Shown one piece after another: positions 17,646 through 26,384 of a stretch of DNA of 64,000 nucleotides. A program made the position numbers and the translations under genes. A model generated the notes under the pieces. The model was given only the letters and a program-made list of their open reading frames with translations, ran no database searches and had not been told where the DNA came from. Source of the stretch: Francisella adeliensis (GTDB taxonomy: Bacteria > Pseudomonadota > Gammaproteobacteria > Francisellales > Francisellaceae). The stretch's first letter is position 1, and each line of letters begins with the position of its first letter. The stretch lies in the NCBI RefSeq assembly GCF_003290445.1, contig NZ_CP021781.1, forward strand, positions 434,001 through 498,000. The letters are read 5' to 3'.

Positions 17646-17683
17646 AGATTCGTTCCATATGGGATATAGTTATAGTTCTCTGA
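17618..17683 (+). pseudogene. Relic of the 3' end of a homologue of the gene at 13871
   Basis: Translated from 17618, this stretch reads KETGKITNVEIRS then WDIVIVL and stop, against KKTGKFTNIEIRS then DMVIVD and stop at the end of the hypothetical gene at 13871. About 74 percent of aligned bases (14531-14600 against 17621-17690, my count) are identical, so it is an old or transferred copy, not a recent duplication. It directly abuts the broken globin gene and marks a deletion or recombination junction. Confidence 0.75.
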
Positions 17684-17927
17684 TTTTCTCATAAACGCTT
17701 AATTTTCAAATATAATATATTTCGATAGCCTAGCAGCCATTAAAATTACAAGTATTTTAGTTAATTAAATTCATAAAAAACTACAAATTTTTTTACTACC
17801 TCTTTGTATGGGATAACTATATTTTGATTCTAATATAAATAAATAGTTTTGTGCTAATATGCACTACTTGTGATGTTATTGTTTTTTTTTTGAAAGCGTT
17901 GTTATTAAAAGTTTTGGGAAAATCTTC

Positions 17928-17977
17928 GTGGTAGCTATGAATGGACTTGAACCATCGACCCCAGCATTATGAATGCT
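17928..17977. repeat. Left attachment-site repeat (tRNA-Met 3' fragment)
   Basis: Fifty bases identical to 28143-28192, representing the 3' part of the tRNA-Met gene from the anticodon stem to CCA. The upstream half of the tRNA is absent here. This is the host-side remnant left when the element integrated and rebuilt the tRNA at the other end. Confidence 0.92.
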
Positions 17978-18089
17978 TTATAATATGTATATCACCATAT
18001 ATATAATATTTGGATTCTTGCGAAAAACTCTTTAAAATAAAGGTTTTGTGAAAATTTTGTATATTTGGTATGAGAAATTATTTATAATT

Positions 18090-18147
18090 TGTGTTACCCA
18101 GTTTGTTACCCAGTTTGTTACCCAGTTTGTTACCCAGTTTGTTACCT
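18090..18147 (+). repeat. Five direct repeats of 12 bp with TGTTACCCA core, candidate integrase arm sites
   Basis: TGTTACC(C/T)(A) recurs with a strict 12-base period (cores at 18092, 18104, 18116, 18128, 18140). The array lies 113 bases inside the left attachment repeat and just before the integrase start. Read as protein it gives repeated CYPV residues, but this is probably not translated. The same core appears twice near the other end of the island (28051-28069), which is the layout of arm-type sites bound by the N-terminal domain of tyrosine integrases. Confidence 0.75.
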
Positions 18148-18160
18148 ATGGATAAATAGA

Positions 18161-18793
18161 GTGCCAAATATAAAATTTACTAAAAGTGAGCTTAATAAGA
18201 TTAAATCATCAAGTGCCATAGTTGATTATACTGATCCTGAGTATAAAGGGTTAGTCTTAAGAGTTACCCCCTCTGGTGGTAAGACATGGAGATTGAATTA
18301 TAGAAATAAAAACAAAGTTCAAAAGAGATATACTATAGCCAATTATAATTCGCTAACCCTTACGCAAGCTAAATTAGAAGCTCAGCGATTAAATGGGTTG
18401 ATATCGCAAGGTGAGGATATTCAGTCAAATGAAAATCATTCTGATAAAGATCCTTTACTTAAAGATTATTTAAATGACTTTTATCTCAACTGGTATAAAG
18501 ATAACAGAAAATCATATAAGACTAATAATGATATTTTAGTTAAACAATTGGTATCTCTTCATAATACAAAGTTGAGTGATATTTCTCCTAATTTAGTAAA
18601 CAACACACTTTATAAATACCAAAAAGAAAAAGGTATATCAGATAGTCGTGTAAATAGAATTATGGCCTGTTTGAAAGGTGCTATGAGTAAAGCTTATGAA
18701 TTTGGGTATGTTGATAATAATAGCCTTAGTAAGTTGAAGCTAAAAACAGTGTCTTCGTCAAAAATAAGATATTTGGATGATGAGGAGACATAA
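18161..18793 (+). pseudogene. int: Tyrosine integrase (P4-like, DUF4102 N-terminus), truncated
   Basis: The reading starts at a GTG (VPNIKFTKSEL) and shows the N-terminal arm-binding DUF4102 domain (YKGLVLRVTPSGGKTWRLNY, then YTIANYNSLTLTQAKLEA) and the core-binding SAM-like domain (residues about 95-190). It ends at RYLDDEET, just where the catalytic domain should start, so the Arg-His-Arg-Tyr residues are all missing (about 200 residues short). At the break, sequence passes into the middle of a GMC oxidoreductase gene in another frame, showing that a deletion fused the two. A longer ATG-less reading through the 12-bp repeats is possible but unlikely to be the true start. Confidence 0.88.
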
Positions 18794-19676
18794 AATATTT
18801 TGTACTAAAGAAGTCATTGTTTGTGCTGGAGCTATTGGAACTCCTTTAATTTTACAAAGATCTGGAATTGGTCCAGATGATTTATTATCAAAAAACCAAA
18901 TTAAAACTATTCTAAGTAATAAAGATGTTGGATCTAATTTGCAAGATCATTATCAAGCAAGGTTGGTATATAAAACATCTAAAAATAATTCAATGAATGG
19001 TATATATAACAGTAATTATAGAAAAGTAATGTCTGGCCTAAAATATTTTCTTACTAAAAAAGGAGATTTGACTATTGGAGCTGGTGTTGCAGGCATGTTT
19101 TTTTCTAGTGAAAATAATAAAGAATATCCAGATCTTCAATTACACCTTATCCCTTTTAGTGCGGAATCTCCTGGGAAGCTACATAAAACTCCTGGAATGA
19201 CATGTTCAATAACACAGCTTAGACCAGATTCAAGAGGAAAGGTCTCAATAAGAAGTCGAGATCCTTATATGAAACCACAAATAGTTTTTAATTATTTGAA
19301 CTCAGAAAGAGATTTAACATCGATTATGTATGGTTTAAGGTTTTTAGCAGACAAATTTTTCCTAAAAAACTCTACTAGTACGGTTGATGAATTAATGATT
19401 CCTAATAGAGATGTTATTAATGATAATGACAAATTAGCTGAATATATAAAGAAGTTTGGGACTACTATTTTCCATCCTACTAGCACTTGTATGATGACTA
19501 GCTTCGATTCAGATTATGGGGTAGTAGACCCCGACCTTAAAGTAAAAAGGTTAGAAAACATAAGAGTAGCAGATGCTTCAGTAATTCCAAATATTATATC
19601 AGGAAATACAAATGCAGCTTGTATGATGATTGGTGAAACTGCAGCTGACTTAATACTTAGCGATTTGAAAGCATGA
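18777..19676 (+). pseudogene. GMC-family FAD oxidoreductase, C-terminal half
   Basis: From about residue 10 the reading matches the second half of choline-dehydrogenase-like GMC enzymes: KEVIVCAGAIGTPLIL, SGIGP, VGSNLQDH, the substrate domain, then FHPTSTCMM and the final RVADASVIPNIISGN with NAACMMIGE. The catalytic histidine (in FHPTSTC) is present, but the N-terminal FAD-binding fold of about 230 residues is gone, replaced by the truncated integrase. An FAD enzyme cannot form. The apparent ATG at 18777 is an accident of the fusion. Confidence 0.87.
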
Positions 19677-19711
19677 TACTAATAAAATAAAACAGATATA
19701 AGGGGTATCAA

Positions 19712-20972
19712 GTGAAACAAAGAAGAATAGAACTAAAGAACCATAATAGTAAATTTTTTTTCTTATGCCTAACAAACCTAACTTTTTCTATAACCGTTAA
19801 AGGATATATGATTTTTTTTGCCTGGTATATGATAAGCACCTTTGCTGATACTAAGCTTATAGGCTTTGTAATGTTTATATCTTGGATTATTAATTTAATG
19901 GTGGTTTATTTTTTTTCAAAGATATCTAGTATTTTTATTGTGAGAAAGGTATTACTTTTAAACTTTTTTGTTAGTTTTATATTATTATTATTTTGCTCGG
20001 TATTATCATTGTTTAATGTTATTTATATGTCATTATTGATAATTTATCTAAATGCCGTGTACGTTTGTTTTACTCCTGTAACAAATAGTATTATATCAAG
20101 CATTTGTACTCGTGATTTTAAAAAACAAGCTTTTAGAATTGCTGGGAGTATTTCATCTATTAATGTGGTTCTTGGTCCAGCAATTTCAGGTTTTTTAATC
20201 TTGATAATCAGTAATCAAAACTTACTATTTATTGGATCTTTGTTAGTTATAACAGCCTTATCACTTTTATATAAAATCAAATTAAATAAACCAATAAAAA
20301 ATAAAGAACACTATCGTAAAACTAAGAATGGTTTCAGGGTTTTGTTTTTAATTAAAAACGAATTTTATTTAGCAATAATTACAGCTATATATAATTTTGT
20401 TATCTCTCCTTTCATAGCGGTACTTTTACCTTTTTTTATTTTACATAGTTTAAAAGAATCTGTTTTTTATGTAGGAATAACAGAGACATTTTTTGGATGT
20501 GGTATGGTTTTAGGAGGGATATATGTTTCAAAGCTTTTGGGTACTTTTTTTAATTCTTTTTACATAATAATATTTTCTAGTATTATTACGTGTTTCTCAA
20601 TGACTCTTATTAGTTTCTCAGAAAATATATATTGTATGGTTTTTAATTCTTATATTAGGAATTAGCGTATGCGTATTTAATGTAAATATTACATATCTAA
20701 AGAGTGTTGCAACACCAGAATTTGCTCGTAATAAAATTGAATCAATCTATATATTTATATGTAAACTTCTTATCCCAATAGGATTTTTATTTTTCACACA
20801 AATTAGTAACATATATAGTATGTCAGAGGTCTTAACAATTTCTGGTATAATTCTCTTTTTTTGCTCGCTTTGTATTCCCTTTATTCCTAACTTAAAACAT
20901 TTGTGTACATTGAATCACAAAAGGTTAGAAGGGTGTTACGAAAAGCTTTATCCAGAAGCCTTTGAAAACTGA
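19712..20972 (+). pseudogene. MFS transporter, frameshifted near its end
   Basis: A GTG start with AAGGGG upstream opens a protein with ten predicted membrane helices, which stops at 20665. In the next frame the sequence continues from about 20643 as a hydrophobic segment (LILILGISVCVFN), then two more helices and a natural stop at 20970-20972. Removing one T from the run 20640-20644 would restore a 12-helix protein of about 419 residues. It resembles MFS exporters next to small-molecule biosynthesis genes, but the substrate is unknown. Its 3' end overlaps the ligase gene on the other strand by 25 bases. Confidence 0.75.
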
Positions 20973-21913
20973 TCTGAAATAAAATCGTGCATACTAATAT
21001 TATTGTATCTTAGTTCTTTTATCAAAATTGATTGTTTACTGAGTCCTGGTAATGAGTTGGTTTCTAAATAAAACAATTTTTTTCCATCAAATATGAAGTC
21101 AGAGCGACTATATCCTGTACAATTTAAAGCTTTATGAATTTTTAAACTAAAATCTTGAATAAGCTGTTTAACTTCAATATCAATATCAGGGTTAACTATT
21201 TCTTTAGTATCTTGAGAAATATATTTTTCTTCATATCCAAAATGGTTATTACAAACTATTTCAACAGGAATAAGAGGCGTTAGGCTACAATTATTTTCTA
21301 TAACTCCACAACTAAACTCTCTCCCATCAATTTGTTCTTCACATATGATATTAGGATCATCGAGTATGTGGTTTGGGATATCAGATATGGAGCTATAAAA
21401 ATTTATTCCAGAACTAGAGCCACCTTTTATAGGCTTAGTAATTATAGCTTTTTCTTTAAGGGTAAAATCAGAGTTAGAAGATATAACTTTGGGTGTTGGT
21501 ATGCCATTATCGTTAGCAACCTTCTTCGATAGTTTTTTATTAAAGCAAATAGTACAAGATTTAGAAGAAGAGCCTGTGAATTTAAAATTGTGTTTCTCTA
21601 ATATTGATTGAATTTCACCATCCTCACCAAATTTACCATGAAGTGCTAAGAAAAATATAGAGTTTTTCTTTACATTAAGAGCTATATTATAAACATCACC
21701 TATGTGTTTATAGTTATCTTTAATAGTAAAATCAGAAATGAAGTCGCAATCATGTTGAATTAAATCTGCTTTTTCAACTATATATAATTGGTAATTTTTA
21801 TCTAGGAAGAGATATGTATCAAAATCAAAACTTAGAGCTAAATTTTTTGCAGATGCTATAGATACTAATCTTTCATTATCTACTCCACCAAATAATAGTA
21901 TAGTTTCTAGCAT
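20948..21913 (-). CDS. D-alanine-D-alanine ligase family protein (ATP-grasp)
   Basis: A 321-residue ATP-grasp enzyme with Ddl landmarks: LLFGGVDNERLVSIASAKN at the start (the Glu of the first D-Ala site), ALHGKFGEDGEIQSILE, ITKPIKGGSSSGI, GREFSCGV, and near the end YLETNSLPGLS with the metal-binding Glu and Asn. It appears intact. The housekeeping ddl normally lies in the cell-division cluster, so this is probably an additional ligase carried by the island. It may make a D-Ala-D-X dipeptide, alter cycloserine tolerance, or join substrates in a small-molecule pathway with the neighbouring (now broken) oxidoreductase and exporter. Confidence 0.85.
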   Translation of the reverse strand: MLETILLFGGVDNERLVSIASAKNLALSFDFDTYLFLDKNYQLYIVEKADLIQHDCDFISDFTIKDNYKHIGDVYNIALNVKKNSIFFLALHGKFGEDGEIQSILEKHNFKFTGSSSKSCTICFNKKLSKKVANDNGIPTPKVISSNSDFTLKEKAIITKPIKGGSSSGINFYSSISDIPNHILDDPNIICEEQIDGREFSCGVIENNCSLTPLIPVEIVCNNHFGYEEKYISQDTKEIVNPDIDIEVKQLIQDFSLKIHKALNCTGYSRSDFIFDGKKLFYLETNSLPGLSKQSILIKELRYNNISMHDFISDQFSKASG

Positions 21914-22067
21914 AAAACTTTTTCTCTTTAAAAAAATATAATAGATTTTATCATAACTACCAACAAATGAAATGAGTAAAAAGTATATGTTTTTGCTTAT
22001 GAAAATGAGCTAAGGAATGTTTAATATTAATTAATAACAAATAAGGTTCTTAGAAAAAAGGGTATTT

Positions 22068-23518
22068 ATGTCAGAAGATTATAATTTTTCAAACAAGCTA
22101 GTTGTGTTTATTTTATCAACATTTAACATGTTTTCATTTAATGAGTATAAATATGAATATGAATATGGTTCTTTAAGAGAGTATATTACTAAAAATAATA
22201 TACCAAATGAGTTGGTAAATGAATTTTTAGAATGCTTATTTTCTATTTCGTTAAATGAAGCTTATTTAACATATCAAGATGTGCAATCAAGTAATTCATA
22301 TTTAACTCCTTACCAGCACGCTAAATTGATAAAGTTTTTCTATGATGATTTTAAAGAAGAAATTGAAAAAGCAAAATTATTTATAATATGGTATGTAAAT
22401 AATTCTGATAGATTCAAAATATCTAAATTATGTAACTATAAATCGATAGTATTTGAACCAACAGCGTTTGAACAAAGCTTTTTAGCAAATGCTACTGTAG
22501 GCTTAAAGAGAGATAATGTTACTACAGTAGCTAAACTTTATAAGACATTTTTACAAACTCAAAATTGTAAGTATTATGAAACATTCTGGCTAAAATCTAC
22601 TGAACCAAATCTTTCTAGAATGTTCGAGGATTATAAAGAAGTATTTGACACATCATACTTTAAATCACATATAAGAGGTAATAAATACGTAATAAAACTA
22701 CCAGATGTAGATAAATTTATTTGTAATAACCTTACAGTAAATGATATTTTTGGAGTTTTGTTTAATTTATGGCAAGTATATTGCTCAATAAAAAAGACTT
22801 TTATGCCTGGATTAAAAATAATGACTTAAAAAAAATGTATTTGAAAATTGTAGGACCTACGAAAGAGTCGTGTATATCTTTTAAGCTATTAGAAATGTGT
22901 GGGTCAATGACTTCAGCTTTGAATTTCCTTAAGGATTTTTATGAGTCCCCTTTTACTTCAAAGTTTGAGTATTTGATAAATGAAGTAAAGTATATTGATA
23001 ATCCTATGGGTAATACTGATTCAATATCAAAAATATCAGAAAGATCAGAGGGGGCAGATGCTTTTATAAAAGAACATTATAAAAGTGTATATTTCAATGA
23101 TTCTGAGATATCTATGACAAAGAGTTTTTATGCTAGAAAAACTAAAAATTCTAAGTTATATAAAAACTATCTGAATAAATATAGCAAAGATATAAAAAGC
23201 CCATTTCCTGAATTTTTTTATGATAGAGATGATTTATATTATGAAAAAAATAAAGAAGACTTTTTAATATATGATCCTCAGGTAATAGAAAAGAAATTAA
23301 TTAAATTTTGGATTAATGAACATGGTTTATACATGTTATATGTTTTTATTTTATCAAAAGTTTTTGGCTTATCTTTACCAGAGAATCAAGTCTTTCATGA
23401 CAAATTCAAGTCGTCTAAGAAAAAGAAATCCTTTGAGAGAGATATTGATATGAGATTCAATTTTGATTATCTTTCTCAACTTTCACATATATGCAGTTTA
23501 ATAAAAAGTGATTCTTAG
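22068..23518 (+). pseudogene. Unknown protein A, split by a frameshift in an A-run
   Basis: The first part (22068-22829, 253 residues) and second part (22769-23518) overlap in different frames. At the six-A run 22790-22795 one extra A would join ...VYCSIKK to KDFYAWIKNND and give a single protein of about 483 residues. The joined protein resembles the next gene (23537-24748): compare NDIFGVLFNLWQVYC with DDFFEILFHRLSVIC, IWYVNNSDRFK with DSYVKYADRF, and INEHGLYMLYVFILSKVFGL with a similar hydrophobic helix in the neighbour. No family is recognised. Rich in Lys, Tyr and Phe, no signal peptide. Confidence 0.6.
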
Positions 23519-23536
23519 TTTAATGGAGGGGTAAAC

Positions 23537-24748
23537 ATGTATACAAAAGAAGAGATAGATGATTTTAGCTTTTTTAAAGATTCTTTATTTAATGAAATAT
23601 ATATAAAACTAAAAGAGTCAAATTATGTAATAAACCCGTATGAGAAAGCAAAATATATCAGACGATTATTAACTAAAAATATTTCTTTAGATGCTTATGA
23701 TATTCCTGACGCACTACAAGTATCAAAAACAATCGATGACTTATATGAAGAGCTTCCAAAATGGGTAAAAATATCAACAAAGAGTTCATTGCATAAAAGG
23801 ATAGAGAAATTATCAAGAGAAATATATAAAGATAGGTTATTAGATGTTTTTTTAGATTCTTATGTAAAGTATGCAGACAGGTTTACTAATTATAAAATTG
23901 ATCATCTTCATATTAGTTATGGTCATACGTATGTTATTCAAAAATTTGAAGATAAAAAGCTAAACAAGCAGTACAAAAAAGCAAGTTTTAAGAGTTTTAT
24001 GAGACATATTGAAAATATAGGTACTAAGATTGGTCAAACATTAAGTTTTGATCCTAGTAAATATAAAGACGTTTCAAGATTAAACTGTGATGACTTTTTT
24101 GAGATATTATTTCATCGTTTATCTGTAATTTGTTGGATGAGAGAGATTCAATCAAATAAAGAAGCTTTTAAAAGTAAAGATGTTTTATTGCTAAATAAAT
24201 ATGCTGATATTGGTGCTTTTTTTTATGACATGCTAAATGATCCTATTTCTGCTAGGTATTTAAGGCTGCATGAAATACCGTATTGGTACCAAAACCCAAT
24301 AGGTTTAGATAAATCTAAAAATATAGAGAGACTTGATGAGCAGCCACAAGCATTTTGCTATAAATTTGCAACAGATTTTATGAATAGTTTCTTTGTTAAT
24401 AAAGTGAAATCAAGTGAAGCAAAAAAAAATAAATATCCAGAGCTTTATGAAACAGATGGCTATAAACCGTCGATATTATATCAAGGAGGAGGCTTTCTAG
24501 AAGGGAATTTTATTTTTTTACTAGATATTTTGTTGTTATCAGAATATTTTGGTTTTGAGGTTTCAAGTAAAAGTATAGCAGAATATTTAGGATATTATGA
24601 TTATACAAATAAAATTACGAAACTTATTAAAGATGTTGAAAAAAGGTTCTGTTCGGAATATTTAATGAAACTTGGTTCTTTATATAAATATGAGGAATTT
24701 AATAAAAAAAGTCATGATGTTATGGCTAAACATCAGGGTAAACATTGA
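23537..24748 (+). CDS. Unknown protein B, paralogue of the split gene upstream
   Basis: A 403-residue soluble, mostly helical, Lys/Tyr/Phe-rich protein with a strong ribosome site (GGAGGGG six bases before the ATG). I do not recognise it. It seems to be a diverged tandem copy of the frameshifted protein just upstream; shared blocks lie near residues 35-60, 125-150 and 200-220, and at the C-terminus where both have a hydrophobic helix followed by a basic segment and a SLxxLxxLxK-like end. The two genes follow one another by 18 bases and are the largest intact-looking cargo unit of the island, so a defence or host-interaction role is conceivable but unproven. Confidence 0.65.
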   Translation: MYTKEEIDDFSFFKDSLFNEIYIKLKESNYVINPYEKAKYIRRLLTKNISLDAYDIPDALQVSKTIDDLYEELPKWVKISTKSSLHKRIEKLSREIYKDRLLDVFLDSYVKYADRFTNYKIDHLHISYGHTYVIQKFEDKKLNKQYKKASFKSFMRHIENIGTKIGQTLSFDPSKYKDVSRLNCDDFFEILFHRLSVICWMREIQSNKEAFKSKDVLLLNKYADIGAFFYDMLNDPISARYLRLHEIPYWYQNPIGLDKSKNIERLDEQPQAFCYKFATDFMNSFFVNKVKSSEAKKNKYPELYETDGYKPSILYQGGGFLEGNFIFLLDILLLSEYFGFEVSSKSIAEYLGYYDYTNKITKLIKDVEKRFCSEYLMKLGSLYKYEEFNKKSHDVMAKHQGKH

Positions 24749-24924
24749 TATATATAGCTATGTCTATAAAATAATTTTATATGTTTTTATTTTAGCCCGA
24801 TCTTATAATCAAACTATGGATAATTGACACCTATTATTTCTGAGATATTTAAGGTAACTAATTAATGAGGGAATCTTTATATTTCATCTTATCTAAGGAG
24901 GAATGCTAATAAGCATGACTAGCT

Positions 24925-25044
24925 TGGCTACGGGGCAAACCTATAAATGCAAATGCTTTGGCAAAAATGTTAGCAGAATTTGAGATCTCTTCAACAACAT
25001 TTTGGCGAGATTATAACTGTAAAAAAGTTATGAGTATTAGATGA
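24925..25044 (+). pseudogene. Fragment resembling a DUF3631-type mobile-element protein
   Basis: In one frame this stretch reads GKPINANALAKMLAEFEIS followed by STTFWRDYN and a stop. It resembles the C-terminal winged-helix-like segment of DUF3631 proteins (primase/helicase-like proteins of phages and integrated elements), where a G-L-T-A-x-x-LA-x-xL-x-xF-x-I pattern precedes a GY region. Only about 40 residues remain, without a start codon. The match is by pattern and should be treated as tentative. Confidence 0.4.
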
Positions 25045-25081
25045 TTTATTACTTTTGTCAAAGCAAGTAAATAATCAAGCT

Positions 25082-25487
25082 AGTAGCACTAGCAAATATA
25101 AACCCCTTTAGGCTACTTTATAATCCATATCGTCCACCCCTTAACACACTGTATGTGTCGCAGGGCGTTGGAGCAAGCCGATATAGATTAACAGTTCGCC
25201 GCTTCCCCAATTTCATTTGGGGAATGCTCAGCCCACCGTCTACGCTACGCTTGACCAACGAGTTTTACACGATGGACTAAAGCCGAGCAAAGCACCCTGT
25301 CGCAGGCTAAGGGCACAGTAACAAGTTTGCTAGTCTAAGTCCCTCCCGTTTCACTGGTAAAACCCGTTGGTCAACCCTATCGGGCCGACGGTGGGCAATG
25401 CGTAATGCTTCGCATGATTAATACTTAGAAACGCTATTGTAAAAGATTTATATAGCCTCAGGGCTATCTAAATTAACTAGCGTTTCA
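25082..25487. other. GC-richer foldback region: unidentified structured RNA or non-autonomous element
   Basis: About 400 bases, visibly richer in G and C than the flanks, with no coding potential but many perfect inverted repeats: 25231-25240 with 25387-25396, 25251-25260 with 25365-25374, 25262-25268 with 25357-25363 (one nested long stem); 25203-25210 with 25217-25224; 25398-25402 with 25411-25415; 25428-25436 with 25478-25486 enclosing 25446-25457 with 25462-25473. A further pair, 25088-25096 with 25326-25334, would cross the long stem as a pseudoknot. No rRNA, tmRNA, RNase P or group II domain V signature is seen. It may be a noncoding RNA or a MITE-like foldback. Confidence 0.5.
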
Positions 25488-25503
25488 GATTAGTAATTAA
25501 AAA

Positions 25504-25791
25504 ATGAAGCAATATACATGTAAAAATACAATATACAATATACAATTACTACCGACAGTATTAATTTTCCTTCCAGGAATCTCAGCTATAGCCATTTTAA
25601 TATCAGCAAGGAGTTTAAGTCTACAAGGATTATTTGCAATTTTTCAGAGAATATTAGGAGGCTTTGGTTTTCATTTAGGTTATGTTTAGTTTTGGTGAGC
25701 GATGATACTTTTCCCATTTTTGAGCGTAGCATATTACATTGGCTTTACAATGTTAAATGGTGAACAACAAACTTTTGAGTTCAAACTTTAA
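25504..25791 (+). other. Two short hydrophobic reading frames of doubtful status
   Basis: A 61-residue reading (25504-25689) has a hydrophobic segment VLIFLPGISAIAILISA and ends FGFHLGYV; a 29-residue reading (25702-25791) begins MILFPFLSVAYYIGF. They may be pieces of one broken membrane-protein gene. No ribosome site stands out and no family is recognised. Confidence 0.25.
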
Positions 25792-26384
25792 GATTAAGCA
25801 TCAAAGAGTTATTTATATTTATGTTCTCATGCTTTTAAATAGATAGGGAAGATCATTTGAATATTAACTCTTATATAAGCAGAGCCTTATTAATCAAGTA
25901 CAAACCTGAAAGGTGATAACAAAAATATCATGGAAGTTCTATGATTGAGACTGGAAGGAGAAAAGATCTTATAGAGCAAAATAATAAGAGTATTAAACTA
26001 ACTTTAGATTTATTAGCTGATGAAGTCTATATCAATAAGCAAATCCTAAAAGAAGTAACAGGTGTAAATTCATCTTAAGGTATGGTTTAAACTAATCATC
26101 TTGATAGAAGTAGAGGAGATAAGTGAGCCTAAATATGGCCAGCTTTTGGATAAGATTATCTGTCAGTAGATATACTTACAAGCCATAGAGCAAAACTATA
26201 GATATATCAGAGGTAGATGGTTAACTGATGAAATTTGGAGATTGTTTGAGTTTTCTATAATTTTACTTGCAAAATTTAACATTTTAAAAAATACTAGAAT
26301 AGTTAAGGTAATTGTATGTATAAAATGTGTTGGTTAATTTAGTGTTAAAATCTATTTAGACCTTCTAAATCAAGGAGCTTATTT
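25792..26384. other. Decayed coding remnants, no intact gene
   Basis: Short open stretches with interrupting stops. One, beginning with an ATG near 25940, reads IKLTLDLLADEVYINKQILK before stopping; another in a later frame reads EVEEISEPKYGQLLDKI, stop, then YIRGRWLTDEIWRLFE. These look like pieces of one protein that has lost its frame. I cannot name it. The last 40 bases carry the ribosome site of the dehydrogenase gene. Confidence 0.4.

Noticed and set aside
18090-18147. Regular 12-bp repeats as a small CRISPR array
   Set aside because: The units are contiguous with no unique spacers and no cas gene is near; they fit integrase binding sites better.
25223-25401. Short repeat AATGC at 25223-25227 and 25397-25401 as a target-site duplication of a foldback element
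   Set aside because: The left copy is separated from the inverted repeat by three bases, and five-base matches are common by chance.
25082-25487. Group II intron or RNase P/tmRNA
   Set aside because: No domain V hairpin, intron-type ends, reverse transcriptase, tag peptide or conserved RNase P loops were seen on either strand.
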